This document shows, piece by piece, positions 7,700 to 14,588 of a DNA stretch of 15,800 nucleotides. The position numbers were made by a program, and so were the translations under genes. The stretch covers positions 1 through 15,800 of the forward strand of contig JAXHUA010000172.1 of assembly GCA_034189695.1 (NCBI GenBank), given 5' to 3'. The DNA comes from JAXHUA01 sp034189695 (GTDB taxonomy: Bacteria > Chloroflexota > Dehalococcoidia > E44-bin15). The notes under the pieces are model-generated. The model made no database searches and was not told the origin of the DNA. It saw nothing but the letters and a program-made list of their open reading frames with translations. Every line of letters begins with the position of its first letter. The stretch's first letter is position 1.

Positions 7700-7739
7700 G
7701 CCACGGCCGTCTCATGCATGCGCACGAGACGGCCGTGGC
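7700..7739. terminator. Hairpin between convergent tatC and DUF4870 genes
   Basis: A perfect 14-bp inverted repeat (7700-7713 with 7726-7739) surrounds a 12-base loop, about 55 bases after the tatC stop and 33 bases beyond the stop of the opposing gene. It is very GC-rich and lacks a T-run on either side. It is probably a bidirectional terminator or transcript-stabilising hairpin. Confidence 0.65.
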
Positions 7740-7772
7740 CTGACTCACATGATGCCCAGCGCCCGCAGACGC

Positions 7773-8132
7773 CTACCCCTTCTTCGAATACCGCTCGGCG
7801 ATCCCGCCGGCCCACGGGAGCTTGAAGCGCGCCCCCTGGTACGCCTTCACCATGAGGATTATCCACAACACGAAGGCCAGCAGCCCCACAAGGTATTCCA
7901 GCACCAGGAACAGGATGCCGATGAACGGAAGCCACGCCAGGAAGCTGAGGACGATCTCGACCACGGTAAAGGCACCGAACACCACAATCGACTGCATTGC
8001 GTGGAAGCGAATGAAATCGTTCTCCTTCTCGATCAGGAAGAATATCAGTCCCGTGATCCAGCCCACCAGATAGGAAAGGAGCCCAGCCACGTTGGGCTCA
8101 ATACCCGTGCTGCTCTTCTTCTCCTCGCTCAT
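7773..8132 (-). CDS. DUF4870 (Tic20-like) small membrane protein
   Basis: This is a 119-residue membrane protein with three hydrophobic segments near 15-34, 46-65 and 67-96. The family hallmark ENDFIRFHAMQS (residues 37-48) sits between the first two. The ending LPWAGGIAERYSKKG is also typical of DUF4870 proteins. Function is unknown; the fold resembles small Tic20/HOTT-type membrane proteins. The start at 8132 has GAGGTGA three bases upstream. It converges with tatC and seems to be transcribed alone, since the next minus-strand gene ends 240 bases away. There is no evidence that it takes part in formate metabolism. Confidence 0.88.
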   Translation of the reverse strand: MSEEKKSSTGIEPNVAGLLSYLVGWITGLIFFLIEKENDFIRFHAMQSIVVFGAFTVVEIVLSFLAWLPFIGILFLVLEYLVGLLAFVLWIILMVKAYQGARFKLPWAGGIAERYSKKG

Positions 8133-8219
8133 TGCTCACCTCGTCGTAATTCACTGTGAACGGCCGCTGTTGCGTTCGCGCCGCGCCCTCGCGGCCCGTA
8201 CTCAATGCAAAATAGCAGA

Positions 8220-8237
8220 TTGACAAACGGCGGTCAA
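8220..8237. repeat. Small inverted repeat TTGAC-N8-GTCAA
   Basis: A perfect 5+5 dyad lies 88 bases upstream of the DUF4870 start. The spacing (8) does not fit the FNR/CRP half-site layout. It may be an operator, but at this length chance is possible. Confidence 0.2.
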
Positions 8238-8280
8238 GCGCTGCGCAAGGGGACAGACCACCGTGCCATGCAGCCGGGGC

Positions 8281-8343
8281 GCCCGGCCGTTCAGTGCGCA
8301 GGCACAAAAGAGAGGCCGGGCATCGTTGTTCTGGGATACCCAG
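8281..8343 (-). terminator. Hairpins downstream of the zinc-ribbon gene
   Basis: On the transcript leaving the gene at 8375 (minus strand) there is first CTGGG-TAT-CCCAG (8331-8343, 3-base loop). Next comes a perfect 8-bp inverted repeat GCCCGGCC/GGCCGGGC (8281-8288 with 8314-8321, 25-base loop). Either could end transcription. No T-run follows directly, so the call is tentative. Confidence 0.35.
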
Positions 8344-8374
8344 CCCCTTCAGCACCGCCTCTTCACAGCGTAGC

Positions 8375-8515
8375 TCAGCTCTTGCCAATCCTGAACATCT
8401 TGGTGCCACACACCGGGCACACGCCCTGAGTGGCGGGTTTGCCGTTCTTCATGGTGATCTTCTTGGCATCTCTCATCTCTCTCTTCGCACGGCATTTCAC
8501 GCAGTAAGCTTCCAT
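8375..8515 (-). CDS. 46-residue CxxC zinc-ribbon protein (DUF5679-like)
   Basis: A short frame on the minus strand encodes MEAYCVKCRAKREM...VCPVCGTKMFRIGKS. Two CxxC pairs, C5/C8 and C33/C36, are separated by 24 residues with many Lys and Arg, which is the layout of a single zinc ribbon. The final CPVCGTKMFRIGK recalls DUF5679 proteins. It is a convincing gene despite its size: AGGAGG lies 8 bases before the ATG, and a good promoter (TTGACA, 18 bases, TAGTAT) starts transcription about 20 bases before it. The role is unknown; a basic mini zinc ribbon could bind RNA or DNA or ride on a larger complex. It stands alone, with hairpins after its stop. Confidence 0.82.
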   Translation of the reverse strand: MEAYCVKCRAKREMRDAKKITMKNGKPATQGVCPVCGTKMFRIGKS

Positions 8516-8542
8516 TTACAGTACCTCCTGCTATTTTCAAGG

Positions 8543-8572
8543 ATACTAGACGATTTGATGTCAGAATGTCAA
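8543..8572 (-). promoter_or_regulatory. Promoter of the zinc-ribbon gene
   Basis: On the minus strand a perfect TTGACA -35 (8567-8572) is followed by 18 bases and TAGTAT (8543-8548, five of six -10 bases). Transcription would start near 8536 and leave a leader of about 20 bases that contains the AGGAGG ribosome site. Confidence 0.6.
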
Positions 8573-8666
8573 TAGGGAAATGCACGTATGTGACAGTTTG
8601 GTGTGCCGGAACTGGTCAATGCCTGAATCGCGAGCCACTATGCCGCAAGGCACCAACGCCCTTGCA

Positions 8667-8688
8667 GGTTTTACAAAGGTTTTACACT
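8667..8688 (+). promoter_or_regulatory. Tandem 11-bp direct repeat, possible OmpR/PhoB-type binding site
   Basis: GGTTTTACAAA (8667-8677) is immediately followed by GGTTTTACACT (8678-8688); nine of eleven bases match. Direct repeats with an 11-bp period are how PhoB/OmpR winged-helix regulators bind as head-to-tail dimers. GATAAC (8702-8707) could be the -10 box, so the repeat would occupy the -35 position, as in activated Pho promoters. The secreted-protein gene starts at 8828. A regulator of this class is encoded at 9507. The repeat is seen in the sequence; the binding is inference. Confidence 0.45.
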
Positions 8689-8827
8689 GCGAAAAAACCG
8701 CGATAACAATCGTCGTCTAGGATAGGGCCAGAGTGACAGATCGGCAGGCCGAGTCCGCTGAGCGGGGCCCCGCCGGCGCTCCGCAGCCGATCCAGCTCCA
8801 GAGCGACGATGAAAGGAGAAAGGAGTC

Positions 8828-9364
8828 ATGAAGAAGGTACTCTGTCTGGCCTTAGCCGCAATAGCGCTGGTAACAAGCCTGGGCATCGGCCTCACGGCAG
8901 ACTCGTCAGTCGCCTACGCACAGGCGCCGGACGCCGACGCCGCTGGGATGCGCCTCCGGGGAATTGGTGAGCTCACCGCCCAGGGCGACGGCATAGCGGT
9001 GCTCGCTGGCACAGGTGTCGTGGATGCAAGCGGCAACGGCATTCTCTGGGTCAGGGACCTCAGCGGCACGGCCACCATCGAGGTCACCGGCTACGGTCAA
9101 AAGGAGGAGTTCGAAGACGGGTGGGTGCAGTACGCCGGTTTCCACGGTGATGCCCACATAGAGGGACGGCGCGTTGTCGTGGTCGTCGCTGGTATCGACA
9201 TTGGTCTTCACGCCGAAGGGCGAGGTCGAGTCCTCCTCTGGGGTCATGGCACCTATCAGATCAATGACAAGTCCGGCGACTGGAACAGCAAGTTCGGTAC
9301 CCGAATGAGGCTGGTCGGTCCCAACGAGACTGCCGGGGTTCAAGCGGCGCCGTTCGCCGAATGA
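8828..9364 (+). CDS. Secreted glycine-rich beta-type protein of unknown function
   Basis: A 178-residue protein with a clear Sec signal peptide: MKK, hydrophobic residues 4-22, and a likely cleavage after AYA at residue 31. There is no lipobox. The mature part (about 147 residues) has no cysteine, is rich in Gly and Val, and alternates short strands with Gly turns (LTAQGDGIAVLAGTG, VDASGNGILWVRD, EGRGRVLLWGHGTYQI). This suggests an all-beta or beta-solenoid fold, with loosely repeated G-x-G-x-hydrophobic units. I do not recognise the family. The start has GGAGAAAGGAG just upstream. The two-component system follows after a hairpin, so the protein may be a regulated envelope product or an accessory of the sensor. 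That link is inference. Confidence 0.75.
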   Translation: MKKVLCLALAAIALVTSLGIGLTADSSVAYAQAPDADAAGMRLRGIGELTAQGDGIAVLAGTGVVDASGNGILWVRDLSGTATIEVTGYGQKEEFEDGWVQYAGFHGDAHIEGRRVVVVVAGIDIGLHAEGRGRVLLWGHGTYQINDKSGDWNSKFGTRMRLVGPNETAGVQAAPFAE

Positions 9365-9384
9365 TGGTGCCTGGCAGCGACGGA

Positions 9385-9413
9385 GCAGGCCGGGGCATCC
9401 GCCCCTGGCCTGC
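9385..9413 (+). terminator. Hairpin terminator after the secreted-protein gene
   Basis: GCAGGCC-GGGGC pairs with GCCCC-GGCCTGC (12 bp, one bulged T, loop ATCC), 21 bases after the stop at 9364. It is a strong GC stem without a clear T-run. It separates the secreted-protein gene from the regulator promoter at 9453. Confidence 0.6.
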
Positions 9414-9452
9414 CTCGTCTCGCCGACGTGGGCATGGGAGGCGGCTTTGGGC

Positions 9453-9458
9453 TATAAT
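9453..9458 (+). promoter_or_regulatory. -10 box of the response regulator-kinase operon
   Basis: A perfect TATAAT lies 48 bases upstream of the regulator start. No TTGACA-like -35 is present at 16-18 bases upstream, which hints that an activator may be needed, possibly the regulator itself. Confidence 0.5.
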
Positions 9459-9506
9459 GGCCAAAACCGTCTTCCTGCCGTGTCCCACCCCTACAGGAGT
9501 GTGATA

Positions 9507-10193
9507 ATGCCCACAATCCTCGTGGTTGACGATGAGCCGAACATCGTAGAACTCGCCAGGCTCTACCTGGAACGGGAAGGGTACCGGGTCGAGTCGGCCG
9601 CCACCGGCGGCGCTGCTCTGACCAAGGCCGACAGCGTCAAGCCCTCCCTCATTGTCCTCGACCTCATGCTCCCCGACATCGACGGGTTCGAGGTGTGCCG
9701 CCGGGTCCGTGCCAAGAGCGAGATCCCGATTCTCATGCTCACAGCCCGGAAGGAGGATGTCGACAAGATAGTGGGGCTCGAACTGGGAGCGGACGACTAC
9801 CTCACCAAGCCCTTCAATCCCAGAGAACTGGTGGCCCGGGTCAGGGCGATACTGCGGCGCTATCAAGCGGGGCCGAAGCCAACCAGGACCATCGATGTCG
9901 GCGACCTGCGCATCGACCTCTCCCAGCACGAGGCGACCGTCGACGGGCAGCCGCTCCGGCTGAGGACCAAGGAGTTCGCCCTGCTGGCCACCATGGCGCA
10001 GCACCTGGGCAGGGTGCTCACACGGGAACAGCTTCTCGAAATGGTGTGGGGGTTCGACTACTACGGCGAGACGCGAACCGTCGATGTCCACGTCAATCAC
10101 CTGCGGGAGAAGATAGTCAATTCGGGAGCTTCGATAGAGACCGTCCGTGGTCTGGGATACAAGATGGTAGCGAAGCCGTCGCCGGCAGCGTGA
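9507..10193 (+). CDS. OmpR/PhoB-family response regulator
   Basis: This is a DNA-binding transcription regulator switched by phosphorylation. It has 228 residues. The receiver domain (about 1-118) has the acidic pair D8/D9, phospho-acceptor D52 (IVLDLMLPDIDG), T79 (MLTA) and K101 (DYLTKPF). The winged-helix effector domain (about 129-224) has the strand-helix pattern LRLRTKEFALL, the recognition region TREQLLEMVWGFDYYGETRTVDVHVNHLREKI and the wing ETVRGLGYKM. The ATG at 9507 follows AGGAG and begins exactly at the receiver strand. An upstream TTG would lie inside the promoter. The histidine kinase starts 53 bases after the stop, so the pair is one operon. The target is unknown; the 11-bp tandem repeat at 8667 is a candidate site. 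Confidence 0.93.
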   Translation: MPTILVVDDEPNIVELARLYLEREGYRVESAATGGAALTKADSVKPSLIVLDLMLPDIDGFEVCRRVRAKSEIPILMLTARKEDVDKIVGLELGADDYLTKPFNPRELVARVRAILRRYQAGPKPTRTIDVGDLRIDLSQHEATVDGQPLRLRTKEFALLATMAQHLGRVLTREQLLEMVWGFDYYGETRTVDVHVNHLREKIVNSGASIETVRGLGYKMVAKPSPAA

Positions 10194-10246
10194 GCGATGT
10201 CGGCGCCCCGGCTCCGGGCCGATCTGCTGAACAGGAGTGAAATCAC

Positions 10247-11662
10247 ATGAGCCTGCGCCTTCGTCTAGTCCTTTCCCATGCGCTGATAGTAGTCCTCTGC
10301 CTGTGCATAGTCGCCGGCGCCGTGCTCATACTTCTGCAGCAATACCGTGTGCGCTTCGCGGTGGCGCGCCTCGACGATATGACCATTCCCATCTACATCC
10401 AGGCCAGGTCACTGGCCCGGGGTCAGGCCTCGCTGGACGAAGTCTGGAACAACCTCGTCGACCAGGCCCAGGAGACAGGCGTGCTGGTCTTCCTGGTGGA
10501 CGAGGAAGGCAACGTGGTCAGGAAGGAGACGCCCAGCTCAGGCGCCTGGGCCAACATACAGACGCTTCCCCTGCAAGAGCAGACCGAGGACGCCTCCCAG
10601 CCGTACCACGGCACCTACAGGTTGCCGAGACGGGGCACCCTGGTGTACGCGGCCTACCCCCTGGCGTCTCTTTTTAACTCCCAGTCCCCGACGATTCCCA
10701 GCACGCTTGTCCTTGCCATGCCTCTCACCGGAGCCCTGGCCCTGTGGGCTGGCTTCGCTCAGCCGTTTGTCTGGGCGGGACTCATCGCCCTCGCCATTTC
10801 GGCGGTGCTCGCCATCGTCCTGGCCAGGTCGGTCTACCGGCCGATACGGCGAGTCACCGATGCAGCCGACCGGATGGCCCGGGGCCAGTATGGCCAGGCG
10901 GTGCCGCTAACTGGTCCGCCAGAGATGAAGCGACTGGCTCAGGCCTTCAATCAGATGGCGAGCCAGGTGAGGCGCTCGCAGCAGAGGCTACGAGATTTCG
11001 TGGCCGACGTATCCCATGAACTCAGGAGCCCTCTTACGGCCATCAGAGGATTCGCAGAGGCAATGGTCGACGGAACGGCCAGAGACGGCGAGGCGAAGAC
11101 CAGGTCGGCCCAGGTCATTCACGACGAGTCGGTGCGCATGATGCGTCTGGTCGATGACCTTCTGGAGCTGTCCAGAATCGAATCGGGCCAGATACAGATG
11201 TCCCTTGAACCGGTGGACATCCCGGGCCTTGTGCTGCACTGCGCCGAGCTGTTCGCCATGCGGGCTCAGGAGAAGGGCATAGCCCTGAGCACGGAGACCC
11301 CGCAGGTGCCACCGGTGCTCGGCGACATCGACAGACTTGAACAGGTGTTCAGCAATCTGCTCGACAACGCGCTGAAGCACACACCCGAGGGCGGGGATGT
11401 CAGAGTCCTCGTCCGCTCTCCTTCGCCTCATGTCGTTGAAGTGGCAGTGACCGACACCGGGCCGGGCATCCCGCAAGAAGTGTCGCCCCACCTGTTCGAG
11501 CGCTTCTATCAGGCCGACGCCACAAGCAGGCAGACCGGCACCGGCCTCGGCCTTGCTATCGCCAGGGAGGTGGCCCGCGCCCACGGTGGAGACATCCAGG
11601 CACGCAACGCGGTGGGAGGCGGCGCGGAGTTCGTCGTCAGGCTTCCCACCACGTCGTTGTGA
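10247..11662 (+). CDS. Membrane sensor histidine kinase
   Basis: This is the partner kinase of the preceding regulator, 471 residues. A first membrane helix (about 8-30), an extracytoplasmic sensor region (about 33-150) and a long second hydrophobic region (about 152-193) are followed by HAMP (RPIRRVTDAADRMARGQYG), near 195-245. The HisKA domain has the phospho-accepting His257 in FVADVSHELRSPLTAIRGF. The ATPase domain has the N box (SNLLDNALKHTPEGG, near 369-383), G1 box (DTGPGIP, near 403-409), F box (LFERFYQAD) and G2 box (GTGLGLAIA, near 431-439). All catalytic motifs are present. The sensor region has no family I can name, so the signal is unknown. The second hydrophobic region is long enough (about 40 residues) for two passes or a re-entrant segment. 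The start has AGGAG upstream. Confidence 0.93.
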   Translation: MSLRLRLVLSHALIVVLCLCIVAGAVLILLQQYRVRFAVARLDDMTIPIYIQARSLARGQASLDEVWNNLVDQAQETGVLVFLVDEEGNVVRKETPSSGAWANIQTLPLQEQTEDASQPYHGTYRLPRRGTLVYAAYPLASLFNSQSPTIPSTLVLAMPLTGALALWAGFAQPFVWAGLIALAISAVLAIVLARSVYRPIRRVTDAADRMARGQYGQAVPLTGPPEMKRLAQAFNQMASQVRRSQQRLRDFVADVSHELRSPLTAIRGFAEAMVDGTARDGEAKTRSAQVIHDESVRMMRLVDDLLELSRIESGQIQMSLEPVDIPGLVLHCAELFAMRAQEKGIALSTETPQVPPVLGDIDRLEQVFSNLLDNALKHTPEGGDVRVLVRSPSPHVVEVAVTDTGPGIPQEVSPHLFERFYQADATSRQTGTGLGLAIAREVARAHGGDIQARNAVGGGAEFVVRLPTTSL

Positions 11663-11774
11663 ACGCCTCCCGGTCTTGTCAAAGACTGATCAGAATGTCA
11701 GACTGTGTTCCCTATTCATCTTCTTCCTGTTATGGTCGCGCCGGTTGTCCACTATCTGGGTCGGGAGGATGGCC

Positions 11775-12659
11775 ATGAACACTGACGTCCATCGCTTCAA
11801 GTTGGGAGGTTTTCAGTGCACAGCCGTAAGCGACGGCACCCACATCTATTCACCTCCGACTTTCCCGCCACCTTCTGTATTGCTTTTCAGCAACGCGACA
11901 AGAGAACGCCTTGAGCCAGTACTTCGCAATCACGACCTGCATTTCGAGCAATGGGCAGAGTGGGTGAGTCCGTATATCTGTTTGGTGGTGAACACAGGTG
12001 AGCATCAGGTGCTGGTGGATACAGGCGCTGGCGATCTCGCTCCCAGCACGGGAAAGCTCCTGCGGAACTTGCAGGCTGCTCGGATTGCGCCTGAGGACAT
12101 TGACACCGTCATCATCACACACGGACATCCAGACCACATCGGCGGGAATACCGACAGTGAAGGTAGGCCGTCTTTTCCAGACGCTCGGTACGTTATGTGG
12201 AAAGACGAATGGGACTTCTGGACTTCGGGAGAGGCGGAGGCGAAACTGGACGAGCATGTCAGAGAGGTTCTGCTGCAATCCGCACGCAAGAACCTCCCGC
12301 CGATTCGAGACCAGTTGGAACTTGTCAGTCTTGAAACTGAAATCGTATCAGGCATAAGTGCCATAGCAGCGCCCGGCCACACACCGGGGCACATGGCACT
12401 GGCGATTTCATCGGGAGACAGGCAGTTGCTCTGCATCTCCGACGCGGTGCTCCATCCAATTCATGTGGAGCAGCCGGAGTGGCATGCAGCGGTCGATTTT
12501 GCCCCCGAGCAGGTGGTATCCACCAGACGGCGACTTCTGAAGAAGGCTGCAACTGAGAGGGCTCTGGTGTTTGCCTTTCACTTCCCATTCCCAGGTCTGG
12601 GGCATGTTACTCAGAAAGAGGACACCTGGCAATGGCGAGCTACTGGCGACATCAGCTAA
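11775..12659 (+). CDS. Metallo-beta-lactamase-fold hydrolase (lactonase-like)
   Basis: A cytoplasmic, probably dizinc hydrolase of 294 residues. Metal ligands are the motif THGHPDH (H116, H118, D120, H121), H206 in APGHTPGHMAL, D223 in CISDAVLHP and H269 in FAFHFPFPG. This set and the 290-residue length match the lactonase-type (AttM/AiiA-like) or similar MBL esterase subfamily, but the substrate cannot be read from the sequence. GGGAGG six bases upstream decides the start at 11775; an ATG at 11769 would have no spacing. No signal peptide is present. It follows the histidine kinase by 112 bases on the same strand, and may be a separate unit. It converges with the hydratase set. Confidence 0.85.
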   Translation: MNTDVHRFKLGGFQCTAVSDGTHIYSPPTFPPPSVLLFSNATRERLEPVLRNHDLHFEQWAEWVSPYICLVVNTGEHQVLVDTGAGDLAPSTGKLLRNLQAARIAPEDIDTVIITHGHPDHIGGNTDSEGRPSFPDARYVMWKDEWDFWTSGEAEAKLDEHVREVLLQSARKNLPPIRDQLELVSLETEIVSGISAIAAPGHTPGHMALAISSGDRQLLCISDAVLHPIHVEQPEWHAAVDFAPEQVVSTRRRLLKKAATERALVFAFHFPFPGLGHVTQKEDTWQWRATGDIS

Positions 12660-12803
12660 GACATCACCGAAGCAGTATCACACTTTCAGCCACTCAGTCT
12701 CCTGTCCCACCCTGAGCGGTGGTGCTGATTCCAGCCTGAGGTCAACCAACCATGCCTGGATAGCCTGCCTGTCTATACTCTGGTGTAGCCAGGGTCTCGG
12801 GAA

Positions 12804-13268
12804 TCAGCCTCGCGACGGCAAGACAACGGTTGCCTTGCCCGGGGTTGTCACCTCGCCCTTCGCATTCTCAATCCGGATATCACAGTCCACACAGTGGTCG
12901 TCGCCCTCGACGTATTTCTTGGTGACCTTCCCCAGGCACTGCCAGGTCTCTCCTTCGTGAGGCTCAGCCATCGTCTTCATCAATCGCGGAAAGTCAAACC
13001 CCCGGTACTGGCACGAGAACTTCTTCAGAGCCCCTTCATCCCCTATCCAATCGGTCATCAATTGAATCAACCACTGACGCTTCAGTGCTCCGTGGACAAC
13101 CGGCCTCGGTACGCCGGAAGCAGTGGCAAAGGGGTCGTCGTAGTGAAGGGGGTTGAAGTCCCCCGAAGCGCCGGCCCACTTGACCAGCATCTGGGTGGTA
13201 GCCACCTTGGGCAGAGGAGTTATCTCACTATCTACTTCGACATCTTCCCAGTACAGTTGTTTAGCCAT
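12804..13268 (-). CDS. MaoC-type (R)-enoyl-CoA hydratase-like protein, catalytic partner
   Basis: A single hot-dog domain protein of 154 residues. Residues 34-48 carry the hydratase-2 signature: GASGDFNPLHYDDPFA with catalytic Asp37 and His42. A VVHGAL helix follows. Such enzymes add water to trans-2-enoyl-CoA (or run the reverse dehydration). The ATG at 13268 has GGAGGAGA a few bases upstream. The longer upstream frame overlaps the preceding gene and is not protein-like. It lies 25 bases after the second hot-dog gene, and the two probably form a heterodimer like HadA/HadB or ChsH-type split hydratases. Substrate unknown: fatty, aromatic or steroid acyl-CoA are all possible. Confidence 0.87.
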   Translation of the reverse strand: MAKQLYWEDVEVDSEITPLPKVATTQMLVKWAGASGDFNPLHYDDPFATASGVPRPVVHGALKRQWLIQLMTDWIGDEGALKKFSCQYRGFDFPRLMKTMAEPHEGETWQCLGKVTKKYVEGDDHCVDCDIRIENAKGEVTTPGKATVVLPSRG

Positions 13269-13293
13269 TTGTCTCCTCCAAACGAGCGACGAC

Positions 13294-13782
13294 TTAGCGC
13301 TGGATGACGGTCCCGCGTGCCGTAGCCACCAGATCGCCGTTCTGGTTGGTATAGTTCGTCTCCGTAATGACGAATGCCATCTTTCCCGTTTTGCCCTCGC
13401 GCTCAATGATCTCTTTGATCGTCGACGTGAACGCTATGGTATCTCCAGCCCGAACTGGACAGAAGAACTCGTATTCTATTCCGGCGTCAACAGCCGCCGG
13501 GTTGGTGTAACCAGCTTTCTGCAGCGCGTTTCTCAGCTCCTCTCTTGCACTGGGAGAGGGCGTGCCGCTCTTTGGCCGGCTGAACCAAGGGGAACTGATG
13601 AAACCAGGGGGAGCTATGATAGAGCCGTACTTCGAGCTTCTGGCATAGTCCTCATCCCGGTAGAGTGGATTGGCGTCATCCACCGCGTCAGCAAAGCGTC
13701 TGATAGGTTCCTTCTCCACCTGGAAAACGTGAACCTCTCCAGCTTTGCCTATCAGTTTGGTCACTTCTTCTGGTAGCATCAT
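13294..13782 (-). CDS. MaoC N-terminal-type hot-dog protein, probably non-catalytic partner
   Basis: A 162-residue protein of the FAS1-like/MaoC_dehydrat_N type: helix EPIRRFADAVDDANPLYRD, then IIAPPGFISS, then the strand-rich half with AVDAGIEYEFFCPVRAGDTIAFTSTIKEI. At the hydratase signature it reads DDANPLY. Asp36 is kept but Tyr41 stands where the catalytic His is in the neighbouring protein (GDFNPLH). It is therefore likely the structural or substrate-shaping half of a split hydratase, with the active site supplied by the gene at 12804. Two ATGs (13782 and 13779) follow AGGAGG with 4- and 7-base spacings, so either may be used. It is the middle gene of a three-gene minus-strand set. Confidence 0.87.
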   Translation of the reverse strand: MMLPEEVTKLIGKAGEVHVFQVEKEPIRRFADAVDDANPLYRDEDYARSSKYGSIIAPPGFISSPWFSRPKSGTPSPSAREELRNALQKAGYTNPAAVDAGIEYEFFCPVRAGDTIAFTSTIKEIIEREGKTGKMAFVITETNYTNQNGDLVATARGTVIQR

Positions 13783-13862
13783 TACACCTCCTGAGAACAA
13801 CTGTAATCCCACGATATTTCACAGCCTCTGGGACTCTGCGACAAAGGCGTAAGCCCTTGACC

Positions 13863-14588
13863 CTAGCGAGCCCAGGGGACTTGCAGCATAGGCGGAAGCG
13901 ACGGGCGATGCGTTATGTCAGTGGCCGTTGGGTATCTGAAGGACGGATCTATGTTGTGTATCGCCTCGACCCCCTTGACCACCGCCTCTACCTTCCCCCA
14001 GGGCATGGCGAAGGTGACTTCACCATCCTGGACCGCGCCGAATACCCGGTCCCCCCCACAGTGAAGGACAAACTGACACGCATTGCTATTGAGCGCGTGT
14101 GCCATTATCGCGCCGCAGCCGGCGGCCGGAGCCGCGATGTTGGGTACGACGGATTCTCCCGCCGCGAACATCGATGCCTGGACCAGCTTGCATATCTGCG
14201 CCGGGTTTGCGAAGACAGCGATTACCTCAGGTTCGAACTCGGCTGTCTCGATCGGCGCCATCAGCACGTGGCTGTACTTGCCGAACTCCAGTTTTCTCTC
14301 CGCCGGGATTGGCGGGTATGGCAGCCCTTCGGGAAGCTCAGCAAGAGCGCCCATGACCACGGCGCCTCCGACACATATCTGGTCTTCTTTGCCGACCGCC
14401 AGTGTCCACCCGTAGCGACTGGAAATGCCGATTGCCTGACAGAGGGTAACCTGATAGCCCAGATCACGTAGCGGCATGGTTACCCCTTCCGGGAGGTCGC
14501 TTTCGGATTCACAGCCTCTGAAAGCCAGAGGAGGTCTCTGTGGCCTGACGTACCTGTTCAGGGTTTCGGTGACCTGCTTGAGTTCCAT
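13863..14588 (-). CDS. DUF169 family protein
   Basis: A soluble 241-residue protein of the DUF169 (COG2043) type. Visible hallmarks are RPPLAF near 18-23, CQAIGISSRYGWTLAVGKEDQICVGGAVVMG with two cysteines in the first half, PAQICKLVQA in the middle, and AAGCGAIMAHALNSNACQFVLHCGGDRVFG toward the end. There are several conserved-looking cysteines, no signal peptide and no membrane helix. The family has no firmly established function. The ATG at 14588 has AAGGAGG 5 bases upstream. It is the first gene of the minus-strand set with the two hot-dog proteins (80 bases to the next). The context therefore suggests a role linked to acyl-CoA conversion, but this is inference. Confidence 0.85.
   Translation of the reverse strand: MELKQVTETLNRYVRPQRPPLAFRGCESESDLPEGVTMPLRDLGYQVTLCQAIGISSRYGWTLAVGKEDQICVGGAVVMGALAELPEGLPYPPIPAERKLEFGKYSHVLMAPIETAEFEPEVIAVFANPAQICKLVQASMFAAGESVVPNIAAPAAGCGAIMAHALNSNACQFVLHCGGDRVFGAVQDGEVTFAMPWGKVEAVVKGVEAIHNIDPSFRYPTATDITHRPSLPPMLQVPWAR

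Noticed and set aside
8220..8237. FNR or CRP site from TTGAC/GTCAA
   Set aside because: The 8-base spacer does not fit these factors, and a 5+5 dyad is short enough to arise by chance.
9447..9506. Upstream TTG start for the response regulator
   Set aside because: It would lie within the promoter (TATAAT at 9453) and adds residues before a receiver domain that begins normally at 9507.
12661..12803. Small hairpin CCACC/GGTGG (12707-12722) as a terminator between convergent genes
   Set aside because: Only five base pairs and no T-run. A terminator is expected here, but this one is not convincing.
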